A DNA stretch of 64,000 nucleotides from Bugula neritina (taxonomy: Eukaryota > Bryozoa > Gymnolaemata > Cheilostomatida > Bugulidae). Positions 12,001-22,375 of this stretch are shown piece after piece. The notes below the pieces were generated by a model that saw nothing but the letters and a program-made list of their open reading frames with translations, did not search any database and was not told the DNA's origin. A program made the translations under genes and the position numbers. Numbering within the stretch: position 1 is the stretch's first letter; each line of letters opens with the position of its first letter. The stretch lies in the NCBI GenBank assembly GCA_964035545.1, contig OZ037770.1, positions 10,772,463 through 10,836,462 of the forward strand, written 5' to 3'.

Positions 12001-12870
12001 ATTTTAGCCACTAATCCAGTCAACTCAAATGACCAATGTCAGAATTATTTAAAAAACTTAGAGGACACCCGGTTTCAGAGTGACAGGTGTTTATTAGAAG
12101 CAATTGGCAATCCAACATCTCAAAAGCCATCCAACCCAGCGTCAACAATCAGCAAGAATTCTCTTAAAGCGAAAGTCACAAGAAGGGATCGAAATAGGAC
12201 AACACTTGTTGGTCTTGATCAGTTTTTTAAGCAGAGAGCGGCCCAAGAAACTGTTGCTCCTACAGAGTCGAGCTACCCGAGTGTGTCAGTCACAGGAACT
12301 AAGTCAGGAGACAACGATGAGGATTCCATAAACCTTAGTGTCTCCTTAACTACAAATACCACACCAGTAGACAAGAAAGTAGAAGTTAAAAACTTCCGTG
12401 GTATTTCTAAGGGTACCATGGGAACATCGATGATTAACAAACAAAAAAAAGCTTATGATATTGAGAACGACAATTTAAAGTCAACAACAGCAATTCCTGA
12501 GAATAACGCAGCACCAGCTAATGATGAGATTAAACTAAATGTCACTATAATGAGTGGACAGACACCGTTTCAAGCCCAAGCCAATGTCAAGGAGTTAAAG
12601 AAAAAAGCTCTTGTCAATGAAAGAGTCAAAAATATTGCTACAAATGCAACAAAAGTGTTGTTTAAACCTAACCTGGGTTTAGTCATTGAAAACAGCGAGC
12701 CGGCACCTAATATTGGCAGCATGAACGAAGCTGCCAATGATGTGACCACTTCCAACATTAGCAGATTCAGAGCCGCAGTTACTGAAGAAGATGAACAAGA
12801 TTCAGTGGGATATGACGGAGACGAGAGAAATAAGAACCGAGTGTTAAATTGGAAGACAACTCCAGCTTAG
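9044..12870 (+). CDS. Seven-exon gene, about 572 aa, with a nine-unit 12-residue QT repeat (candidate LC8-docking scaffold)
   Basis: Exons: 9044-9113, 9737-9794, 10058-10098, 10451-10532, 10714-10973, 11510-11854, 12008-12870. Every acceptor and donor fits AG/GT consensus and all phases join, giving one frame from ATG to TAG. Residues 1-170 are largely helical-looking (start MDLSVLLTHLFCILNSILNL; later IISQANAAINYLQLDGR). Residues 183-286 form a repeat with Gln exactly every 12 residues (188, 200, 212, 224, 236, 248, 260, 272) and a last one at 285, mostly in T/S/I-Q-T settings such as FTQT, GSQT, TQTD, KIQT, KSQT, NTQID and GIQT. T/I-Q-T anchored motifs are the known LC8 (DYNLL) docking signal. 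The C-terminal half is Ser/Thr/Asn-rich and probably disordered. A poly(A) signal lies about 300 nt after the stop. I do not recognise an orthologue; the LC8 role is inference. Confidence 0.75.
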
Positions 12871-13165
12871 CCTGTGCTTCAGTGAGACTGATGTATCCTG
12901 CTTTCATATGAAAAGATTCAGTAAGTAGAGAACGCAGCCAAATGTTAGCATCACTTGAAGCTTAGCTGAGTATATCTGTGAATTAGTTGAGTTTACTGAT
13001 AGTTACTGATACACACGTTTCATTACTTAGTAACTCATTAGAACAAGTTGTAACATTCTTTTTTGTTACTATATATATACAATCAAATATATAGAAATAT
13101 CATCCCTGTGATTTTTATCGCAATTTAACCAAAAATTTTGTTCTTACCACTTTAAAATAAGCACA

Positions 13166-13171
13166 AATAAA
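13166..13171 (+). promoter_or_regulatory. Poly(A) signal AATAAA
   Basis: AATAAA about 295 nt after the TAG of the seven-exon gene; a suitable 3' end for that transcript. No cleavage evidence is available. Confidence 0.4.
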
Positions 13172-13278
13172 ATATATCATAATTGTATTTTTTGCAATAA
13201 CTAAATTCATAAAAGTTCATTGCGGCCTGCTAAGATATAATACATTTAATGGCTTTATTTATTTCTATGCTGCTGTAG

Positions 13279-13370
13279 GTAGTGCTCATTCAGTGAAGAA
13301 ATCTAAAATACCGAGACCAGTGACATCAGCTGGTTCTCCCGCACCTTTAAAGAAAAGAATCCATTCTTAA
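13279..13370 (+). CDS. Candidate alternative last exon with an SxIP (EB-binding) motif
   Basis: A ctgctgtag acceptor is followed by an open frame of 29 codons ending in TAA. It is rich in Lys/Pro/Ser and contains KKSKIPRPVTS, which matches the S-x-I-P microtubule plus-end (EB) binding motif in a basic Ser/Pro context. The exon starts with two bases of a split codon, the same phase as the exon at 12008, so skipping that exon would join exon 11510-11854 to this one in frame. The main exon has its own stop, so this would be an alternative form. It could also be chance open sequence in the 3' flank. Confidence 0.4.
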
Positions 13371-14667
13371 AAGCAAATATTGCTTATCTCTGTTTGAAAC
13401 TCTGTTTTTAAATAACTCAGCAAATAATGACACGGCAGCAAGTCATAATTCTTTATATAAAAATAGTTTATCAATGTCAAGTGTAGAAACCCTTATATCA
13501 AAATACTGTCAATTAACTCTTAAACTTCCAAATCATCAATGTTTTCACATTTTGGCAGTTTTCATTTTAAGTGTCATTGAGATAAATATTAGAACTATTA
13601 TTAGATTTGAAAACTGACAGTAGTAAATTTGTATAGGTACTTATTTATGTTTTAAAAAAATCTGAAAATCTTAAAAAAAATTTAATTTTCATTTATTCAA
13701 TTATGTTTTTTAAACATTAAATGACAAAATTTTAGCATTTCTCTTTTTAACAAAATCTCTAGATGCCCAGAATTTAAATATAAGAAAAAATTATAATATG
13801 TATTATTCTAAATTATTAATATTTTCAAACACTGTGCGTCTATTCATGAATAAGCTGCATTCCTTTGTTAATTGATGAAAGAAAATATTTTTTGCTTTAT
13901 GTTATGAAGTTGACTAAATATTCTATTTGCAAATAATTGTTTTTATTTATAAAAAAAATCAAATCTTCTTGCAAAAATATTCAAATGTAGCATTACTATT
14001 TTTGTTGTTGAAGCTATACTATATGAGTTATTATACACCCTGCTAAAAGCAATAATCTATGGTATTTTTTATTAAAAAAAAATAAAACATTCATTACTTT
14101 GAAAGGAACACTCAATTTATTGCTTTCAAACACACAAGGCAATTTATAAGCTATAAACAATATGCAGTTAGCGGAGTCAATGAAATACTATAGCATAAGA
14201 TATCGCTAAATTGTAAATAGATACATCACTGCCTTGCAAGATTTGCTAAATATAACATGAAATAATACAATGTAGTACAATATAGTATAATATGTTATAA
14301 TATAATGTAATAGTCATAGTAAATATGTTGGTTAGCTATTAAACTTAGGTTATATTAAAGCATATCAATAATTATAATAATAGGCCTAATAATGAAAAAC
14401 TTAGTTTAAATTTTGTTTTTTATAAATAATAATACTGCGTAGTAGCTGTGGAAAGTATACCCCCCCCCACCCCCCACAGTACCGTCTATACCTAAGTAAT
14501 TGTAATATATTACAAGGCATAAAAGTTCCAATAAGCTACAACTCCGTTAGCAATACCGCAACTTTATATTGACACTTCCTCACTCTCTCACTCACCGGAA
14601 CCCTATATATTAGCCAATCAGGACCAACCTCTTAGATATAAACATTGCTTTTTATCACTTTGCCTCA
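13371..14667. other. AT-rich intergenic sequence
   Basis: I see no supported gene. It contains oligo-A/T tracts, a run of tandem tataatat-like words around 14270-14310, and a C tract at about 14461-14476. Confidence 0.6.
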
Positions 14668-15113
14668 AGTTGCGTTTATACCTCTGATGAAAAAAGTATC
14701 GAGTTTCAGTTAATAGCGCTTGTCCGGGTAACCCTTTGTAGTCAAACTGAAACTTGTTGAAATCATATTGATGCAGAAGTTTACTTTTTATAAATGACTT
14801 TGACTCGCCTAATCGCTATTTGATGCCCTTTGTAAACATTGCGAAATAGTAGAGTTGACAGCATAAAAGCAATAATTGAGAAGACGTAGGCAATATGATT
14901 ATTAACATTTCAGTACATCATCTAATCGCCAAAGTCATAACTATAAAACAATGTTTACATTACTCCTTTTGAGTGTTATTCTGAAATCAGCTGATTAATT
15001 TTTCTCATCATAAAAATTTTTGCGAGTGATGTTTACAATGCAATGCAACTCGAAGAAATTTCAACTCGGCCAAATTGTTTTTTAACTGAAACTCATGAAG
15101 GTATAAACGCAAC
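14668..15113. mobile_element. MITE, 446 bp, with terminal inverted repeats
   Basis: The left end AGTTGCGTTTATACCT and right end ggtataaacgcaac are inverted copies. Further in, the inverted match continues as gagtttcagttaa against ttaactgaaactc. A possible 4-bp target duplication CTCA flanks it (14664-14667 and 15114-15117). Inner blocks such as gactttgactcgcctaatcg and cgccaaagtc are partly inverted too, so the whole element can fold back. There is no coding capacity. The superfamily is not clear. Confidence 0.75.
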
Positions 15114-15739
15114 CTCAGCCAGAGGATAACTGTGAGATAGATAGAGATAACCCTGTATAACTGCTTTCGATATTATAATCTTTTGCTATTTTTTATGACT
15201 ATGTGCATGGTTGTATGTAATTAGACTTCCAATACAGTTTTTTCTGAAACGTCAACTGTCAATTGGTTCTTCCCATAACCTTATAGGTAAATATGCAGTA
15301 GTAACACATGCATATAACAATAACCCCTCACTTATAGTAGTCCACAAAACTACAACAATACTAATAAGCAAATATAGCAATACTAATGGTGTTAGTATTA
15401 ATAATTAGTAATAGTAGCAGTCATAGTAAATGTAACATTATAATATACTCATCACTAATGACTTACAACATTAGTTATTGTTTCTTCAGTAATGAGTTTG
15501 TTAATATTAATTCTACTTATCGTATGCATGCCAATACTCATTTGCTGTTACAGTTACTCATACTCATGGTGATAGCAATGATTATATTTATTTTATAATT
15601 TATACTTGCATATTTATATAGTTGGCTAAATTATTGCTTCTATTGGTATCTAAAATTGAAGTTTTGTTTTGCTGTAACTAGTTTGCGTTTAGCTACTACA
15701 TGCATGTGTGCATGCGTGTGTGCATGCGTGTGTGCATGA

Positions 15740-15990
15740 CATAGCATCCACGAGTACAATATAGTTCCTTGCTAACAATTGCTGTACGAGTATTGCTAAA
15801 GCATATGTAAGTAAATGCAATATATTGCGCAGTGATAGTGCTGGGTAATCTCTTGCACAAAACAATGTAATAAACTCATATGTGCCAAAATAAATCTTCA
15901 CAAATTGACACTATGTGCAACTTGTTATAGATTTGCTCAAAATAATATCAACTTGGTGTGCGTATGTTTATTAGTTATATTTTTTATTTA
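15740..15990 (+). repeat. Interspersed repeat R1, copy 3
   Basis: Shares with the copies at 2840 and 3366 the order (cca)cgagtacaata, ttccttgctaacaa, gggtaatctcttgcacaaaa, ctcatatgtgccaaaataaa, tcttcacaaattgacac, then tagatttgctcaaa. A short array of tgcatgcgtg units (about 15700-15738) precedes it. Confidence 0.5.
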
Positions 15991-18011
15991 CTATTTGTAA
16001 ACTACAAAAGAGTAGTCAGCAAGTAGTTTGACTTGAATTGACTGTTTCCATGGCAATTAATAAGATTAACTCACTGTATAAAACCTGCTTTTTTACATTT
16101 ATTAAAACACCACAACACAAAACTATGTAAAAATTAAATCGCTGGGGAAAACTTTCTTTACTTATACAGTAAAACTAATATCAGATAATTTAGACCTAGA
16201 GGTGCGTTCCATTTGGTCAACTGCTGTGTTTTTTTGTAGATATCTAAGAGTTATCTTCTCATATCCACGGAGCACAATAACATTATTTTACTCACGGTGT
16301 AGCATTTACTCAGCTACCATAATAGAAATCTTGCTGCATGGGCAGATATAATGCTACGTACAGCGCATTTCCCCTGGTTAAGTAATACAACTGTAAATGT
16401 TTAACAGTGTTGTCAGTTTTTTGTTGTTTTGAACAAATATATAAAACTATAGTTGCTTTTCTGCATTTCAGAATTACTCTATTCTATAACCTGAATTTTT
16501 CATATATAGCACATTATGCAATGACTATACATAATATCTGTATTTATAGTAAACTTTATATCAAAACAACAATGAATCTTTTAAAATATCAGCTATATAC
16601 TAGCTACGCTGCACGTGGCTTTAGCTTAATTCCAAGCTAAAGGTGCAATAAATAAGATTTGCAAATTTTGTTTATGATGTGTAATTGCATGGCTATACAA
16701 GTGCTAATTTAACAATATACTACCAACTATGGTTTATAGGATTGGTAGTTTAGAGCTAGCTCTAAATAGACATTGTGTTGACAAGGGTTGCTTGTTAAAG
16801 TTTGATCTAAGTCAAAGAATATGCAACAGTAGCTGAGATGACAGAAAAAATATATAAAAAATTAATTGAAATTTACTAGAACTGTAACTGTAAATATATG
16901 CTCAAAGCTCAAAATTAAATTCCTTTGGTTACCATCATCAGTTTTTGACTGAATATGATGAGAGTTATCTTCTCAACCTGGAACTATTCCTTTGAAGTTT
17001 TACTCTGTATGAATAGTTATATAGCAGTCATGTCTAAATGTGGAACTGGTTATTATCATATATATAGAGCTTATATGACTTATACTAGTTCATCAGATCA
17101 CAGATGTAACTTGTGCTGATATATATATTATAGTTTGTATATACACTGTACCGGTTTCGTGTTAGTGTCTGGTTGAATGATATACTTTAACTACTAGCCA
17201 ACTTGGCAACAGGTTTTCAAGTTTATTTACTCTCAAATCATACCCTAGAAAAATGGGAAAAAAATAGAAATTGTATAAGTAAGTAGTAACAATATATAAA
17301 TCAAAAGTCAGAGAAACACCATGAACATCACAGAACCAAACAAATTGACATGAGCTATTATAATTCTAATAAAACTTACAATATTGATGCATAGATAAAC
17401 TTTTTAGCCATCACAATGCCAAAACCGATGGTCTATTCTCACAAAGAGAGTAAATATTGGAGTCTAACTGTGTGCTCGTATAATGCTAAAAATGCTCCTC
17501 TCTGGCTGTTTGATTATGACACGCTGACTCGTGCAGTACAGTGAATTATAGCACTAGCCCTGCCAGCTAATAAAAGCTTTGGTGAAAGCTTTAAAGCCTG
17601 AAAGCTTTAATGATTGGCGGCATGCCAATATACATCTTGGTGGCATACCAATACATACACTATTTATGTGATAGTATACTTACATCATTGCAATCGTTAT
17701 TACTAGGCATCTGTAAGTTAGAGGTAAAACATTGATGCACCAAGCATTTGGAAAACTCACTCATATTTTAAGTATGGTGAAATATGAATAACAAAACAAA
17801 AATCAAACTCATTATTATTATTCTAACATTTGCAATTGCAGTATTTAAAGAGTGAAATGTGTGTAAATATCTTGTGAAGTGAAACTACATTACATAATCA
17901 AAAACACTTTCAAATCTTAATATTAATGCTATAACTTTCGCAATCATTCAACTTTACAGAATTTCTGTAAAAACATATATACATATTTGTGGAGACATAA
18001 AGAAGGCAACA
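15991..18011. other. Intergenic sequence without a supported gene
   Basis: There are only short open frames without splice context. A cluster of aaagcttt words lies at about 17575-17615. No RNA gene or mobile element was recognised. Confidence 0.6.
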
Positions 18012-18019
18012 GCTTAAAT

Positions 18020-18373
18020 CAGGGCTGCATACATGTTCAAAAGGCAGCCCCAGGGCCAGATGTGGCCCTCAGCCTACATTTATGTGGCCCTCAAAAGCAT
18101 AACAGATAAAATTATTTTGCACATGTATATGAATTAAAGAGGGAAAAACCACCTTTTAAATGTCTTGTTTTTATATATTATGCTAAAAACACGTGTAGCC
18201 TGCAGTAAATATGGGGACTTCATTGCATAACGGTTCATAGGAATTTGAAATGAAGTTATTTGAAAATTACTGATGCTGTGACCCTCAGCCTAAGCTAAAT
18301 TTTTCAATATGGCCTTGCCATGAAATAATCTATTTTAGTATAGCCTTCACTCTAAAAAGGTTGGACACCCCTG
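18020..18373. mobile_element. hAT-like non-autonomous element
   Basis: It starts cagggctgcat and ends ggttggacacccctg, whose reverse complement is CAGGGGTGTCCAACC, the classic hAT-type terminus. The flanking 8-mers gcttaaat and gtttagat match at six of eight positions, as expected for an old 8-bp target duplication. The inside carries repeated tgtggccctcagcct-like words. No transposase. Confidence 0.7.
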
Positions 18374-18684
18374 GTTTAGATTTTTAACCAATCAGTGAAA
18401 TTTTGGCCCAAGAATCAACAAACAAGGATATTTTTGAGTACCGAATAAAAAAAATGTTGTTATATAATTATATTTATAAAACATGCTAAAAACTAAAAAT
18501 TAAACAAAACAAGCACTCACTTTTCAATGAGTCTTTTAGTTTATATTTCATAAACCTATAATTATGATTAAGTTTAAATTGTGGCTCAATTACACACAAT
18601 GTAATTTCATTCAATGACACCTCATGTTTTTAAATTAACATATTATGTATGGAGTGCCAAATGGTCAAAAATTCCCTATTATTG

Positions 18685-18985
18685 AATCTCATATGCTTAT
18701 AATAAAGTATCTAACCATTATTCTCTCTCATATGCTCACAAAACGCTCTCATTGGTCTATAATTTGCTCTCATACCCTTATTATTTGTGCTCTTATAGGT
18801 CTATTATTTGGTCTCACACTGTCATTATTCATTCCCAGCATACCCATATTTCTCTTCCTTTTATGCTCATTATTCAGTCCCATACCTCCATTATGCACTC
18901 TCATACCCCTATTATTTGCTCTGTTATAGTCATTATTCATTCTCTTGTGCTTATTATTCTCTCTCATACCCTTATTACTGTTTTG
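18685..18985 (+). repeat. Degenerate minisatellite
   Basis: Tandem variants of a unit of roughly 22-24 bp built from ctcatacccttattatttgct. Units are diverged in sequence and length. The array keeps several frames open on both strands, which explains the small hydrophobic open frames here. Confidence 0.75.
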
Positions 18986-20206
18986 CTTTTGCGCCTGATT
19001 TTGACTCACTAGTACTTGTGTACACGTCACAATAGTTGAGTATATGCCAGTCTATTCGGGTCACACTACTAAGCTCCACCCCATTTATCAAATCTGATTG
19101 GATAACTGCAATGCCACCAAGAGTAATAATAAATGCTGGGTGGGTGCCTAGGTTTAGTTGGCCATTCTTCATTCATAAGTATCAGTCTAGGAGCGCACAA
19201 CTCATACCAGCTAGATTCTTATCTCAATATTAACTTTTAAGCTAAATCACCCCTGGCAAATTTACAGATAGGTTGGGCTTGCAAGTTCCTATAATAACTA
19301 TTCAAACAGAATAGTGTTTGCTTTAAACTTCTAGTTTGAGATAGAATTGCTCAAATTTTTATAGGTGGTGTTCAAAATGCAGCTTAGCAGTTCACAGATA
19401 ATTGAAGGTAAAAAATCTTATTAAATAAATAGCTGACAAGCTAAATATTTGCTTTTTAATTCAATGCCAAAATACTAAAATTAACAGTTGGTTATTTTCA
19501 CTAACTTCAAATGCAACAAACCATTATTAAATTATGAGCTGCCAGTCAATTTTATCAGGTTCATAAGTGTAACTGCCAGCCTAGATTGACATGAAGTTTC
19601 ATACAGGTGTATTTTTTAGTGTAGTTTGTTTTCCACCAAAGTTGTTCACACCATTTACACCGTGAAACTCTTTCGCCCTTTCTAGGAGAGAGTTAATATA
19701 AGTAAGAAATATTTTACACCATGTGGTTGTGAGAATAGCTAATATACGAAAGTAAAATATGTAAATATCTGAATTATAGAACCCTGCCACCTTAGGGTTC
19801 TACTGTTGTGTCCTGGCTAAATGTATATGTTTGTTTTACTCATTATATGAAAAAGTTGATGCATTTGTTTTCTTAGCCATCATTTTGAGTGCAATATCAG
19901 AATGTGCTTGATTGTAAAGCAGTCAGCTAGTTGTTATAGGGAGTGCAGTCAGTGCAGAATAAAACATTTTACTCTTTCACATACACGCAATCCACCTTGT
20001 TACACTTACTAGAATAGTCATGAGGATTAAAACGGTAACATTTTAATGTGAAAAGTGACAAAACAAAGTGCTAAAAATACCAAAAAAAATTGATGACTCA
20101 TGGCTGTTGAAATATGTGACAACACAAAGGCAGTGGTGGATTTATGCTTAGTGTGGCAATGTCTGTAAAATTTTATAATGGATTTTAAAACTTCAAAATT
20201 TCTTTT
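18986..20206. other. Intergenic sequence downstream of the first PAN gene
   Basis: Short open frames on both strands (for example about 19036-19233) lack splice sites or recognisable domains. I see no gene. Confidence 0.55.
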
Positions 20207-20952
20207 TCACCCCAGCAACTGCTGCCCAGCACTAAACCGGGGTGATGTCATTACAGCTGCTGTTGTAGTATCAAAAAATGGCTTCAAATCTTTGTTCGTG
20301 GTGTAGGTTACAGAAGACGCACCACTGTCACATGGTTTCAGAGTTGTCTCTCTTGACAGAACACACCTGGCTTCATTATCATCATAGGTAACTCCTTGAC
20401 AGTCAATGTTTGATCTCAGGCATTCTTTCACACACTTTCTCAGACTATAAACTTGTTCCACAGTCTGATCTGCATGAGTCACACAGCTACCATCAGGCTG
20501 TTTTACCATCAAGATGGAATTGACATCGGCCTATAATATACATTGAAATTATAATGCGTTAAACTGAGTATTGCTTAGTCTAAATGCATTTCAAAATTTA
20601 AAATGAGCTTTAAATATTAGCCCTTATGAAAAATCTCCAAAAGGTGATTTTTAAATGATTTACTTGCAATTATTTCAATTTCAACTACTTTTTATAGGCA
20701 GGCAGCAAGTTTACTAAAAGGTTCTACCACTTTTTCATTATTTAGTACTTTGAAAAATTAAATTCCAAAAGCAGCTATCTAAATAGAATATTGCCTTTAA
20801 ACTCAATTTTATTTAATTATTGGTTAAAGCTTTAGCTTAAGTATAAAAATAAAATAATAAGTATATCAGCATACCTGAGTGTAGCAAATACTGAAACAAA
20901 AAATCATGTTTACCAAAACAAGATATATTATGACTTTTATTCCTAATCGCAT
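20207..20952 (-). CDS. Secreted PAN/apple-like protein, paralogue A (133 aa, two exons)
   Basis: Exon 1 (20952-20875) encodes a 26-residue signal peptide, MRLGIKVIIYLVLVNMIFCF..., and ends at a CAG/GTATGC donor. Exon 2 (20530-20207) starts in phase 0 after an atag acceptor. The mature domain begins ADVNSILMVKQPDGS and has six Cys in a layout with a K-C-x3-C pair and D-C-Q-G-V-T-Y followed by R-C-x-L-S. That layout resembles the PAN/apple fold, an extracellular protein- or carbohydrate-binding module. The protein ends shortly after the domain with a Thr-rich stretch and no membrane anchor. It is the most proximal of three tandem paralogues (see 26083 and 30545) that share exon structure, phase and upstream sequence. 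Ligand and tissue are unknown; the PAN assignment is from the Cys/Tyr pattern only. Confidence 0.8.
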
Positions 20953-21296
20953 TTTAAAGCAAGCTACCATATCAAAATCTCAACTGCTAATCTATCAACC
21001 TTTTCCAGATATACAGGTCTATTTCATACCACTAAAAACAATCAATATAAAATATCGTTTATTAATATTAGTAGGACTAAAATTACCAAATCATTATTTA
21101 CTAATGATAAACTGTTTAATTGTCTTTGTGATGTGTTTAAAAAGTAATATGAAAAATAATACTTGCCAAATAAATATGTAGTTTAACATAAGTAGGTATT
21201 GCATGGAAATTATTCATAGTGATGCATTGTTTTCTAAAAAACGTTGTTTATTCATTGCACAACAAAATACTAATCACACAGCAATATTTTTTAATT

Positions 21297-21345
21297 ATAA
21301 GTAAGGCTTTGCATATAGTAAACATTTTTGAACTCTTAATAGCAC
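21297..21345 (-). promoter_or_regulatory. Conserved upstream block of PAN gene A
   Basis: Contains aagtaaggctttgcatatag followed by taaacatttttgaac. Matching blocks occur at 27411, 31988 and 33471, each about 350-390 bp upstream of a PAN signal-peptide exon or its remnant. Conservation could be leftover from duplication or a shared control element. Confidence 0.45.
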
Positions 21346-21834
21346 ATACTCGGTATATAAGATTATTGGAATTTACTTAAATTTACCTATTTGAGCTATT
21401 GGAAAGGAGTATATTACATCTACTTAAATAATTTATAGATAATTTCTATTGAATAAATAGCCTATTTATATAAGAATATTTACTTTAATTATCTAAACCT
21501 TATATCAATATGAAATATCTTTAATACATTGGCATTAGACAAAAGGTAAGGCAAAATATAACTTACATTACTTTCAATAAAATTTTGTCCCACTGTGAAT
21601 ATTTATTGCACTTGTTCATTATCTGCACATGCATACCACAAATTTATTGGGGTATGAGCATGTTATTATTTGTGCTTTTATCTATACTACAATTATACCC
21701 TTTTAAAACATAAGAAGTAACAGAGTATATGCTAACATGAATCTACTGCTCAGATGGCCTCATGCAAATGAAGTTTTTCATATTAATTTTAACAGGTAAT
21801 TGCTTGAATGAAACTTTATATATATAATGTGTGC

Positions 21835-21836
<2 letters not shown>

Positions 21837-21930
<94 letters not shown>
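21837..21930. repeat. (TA)n microsatellite
   Basis: Pure TA array ending exactly where the retrozyme-like repeat starts. Confidence 0.95.
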
Positions 21931-21933
<3 letters not shown>

Positions 21934-21970
21934 TTTTACTATTGCGAAGGTGTGGGCCATGGTACTCTGT

Positions 21971-22017
21971 TCTGTGCTGATGAGGGGACAAATCCCGAAA
22001 CAGCTGCTGTCCACAGA
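21971..22017 (+). ncRNA. Hammerhead ribozyme, retrozyme copy 1
   Basis: Stem I is TCTGTG (21971-21976) with CACAGA (22012-22017), six perfect pairs. The core is CTGATGA (21977-21983). Stem II is GGG..CCC or GGGA/TCCC around a short loop (21984-21996). GAAA is at 21997-22000. Stem III is ACAG/CTGT with a three-base loop. The cleavage triplet GTC ends at 22011. The motif is open at stem I, so it is type I. Confidence 0.9.
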
Positions 22018-22241
22018 TTGAGATATTACGCTCTCATTTAATGCTCAGCAATGACATTAAATGATTGAGCACTCTCACCATGGTCACAAACTCAAGCTGC
22101 TAGCATTTTGCAATGCTCGTGACTCCTAGGTGACCCCTAGAGTCACTTGAGCACTCTGGCTTGAGTTTACACACCTTTTAAATATGCTTTAGTAAAGCTA
22201 TAAGTTTTACTATTGCGAAGGTGTGGGCCATGGTACTCTGT

Positions 22242-22288
22242 TCTGTGCTGATGAGGGGACAAATCCCGAAACAGCTGCTGTCCACAGA
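22242..22288 (+). ncRNA. Hammerhead ribozyme, retrozyme copy 2
   Basis: Identical in sequence to the copy at 21971-22017: stem I 22242-22247 with 22283-22288, core 22248-22254, GAAA 22268-22271, cleavage after C22282. Confidence 0.9.
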
Positions 22289-22290
22289 TT

Positions 22291-22294
<4 letters not shown>

Positions 22295-22355
<61 letters not shown>

Positions 22356-22375
22356 AAATATATATATATATATAT
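22295..22375. repeat. (TA)n microsatellite, interrupted once by gtaaa
   Basis: TA array joining the retrozyme-like repeat to the hAT-like element. The single interruption 'tagtaaaata' equals the first bases of the fold-back element that borders other TA arrays here. Confidence 0.9.

Larger units (their letters stand above)
21931..22297 (+). mobile_element. Retrozyme-like tandem repeat with two hammerhead ribozymes, 271-nt unit
   Basis: A 97-bp block (aagttttactattgcgaagg ... cagattgagatat) occurs twice in direct orientation, at 21931 and 22202, separated by about 174 bp of single-copy sequence. The segment is therefore 1.36 copies of a 271-nt tandem unit. Each 97-bp block carries a complete hammerhead. 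Cleavage at the two sites (after 22011 and after 22282) would release nucleotides 22012-22282. Small tandem hammerhead repeats that give circular RNAs are known in animals as retrozymes. There is no ORF, and TA arrays flank both sides. Confidence 0.75.

Noticed and set aside
15211-16640. Several frames of 60-77 codons
   Set aside because: AT-rich chance frames with low-complexity Ile/Tyr/Asn content and no splice context.
18645-19035. Overlapping hydrophobic frames on both strands
   Set aside because: Product of the degenerate minisatellite; frames on both strands are open because stops are rare in the unit.
18975-19172. Minus-strand frame of 65 codons (MKNGQLNLGTHPAFIITLGG...)
   Set aside because: No splice sites, no partner exon and an overlapping open frame on the other strand; no support beyond length.
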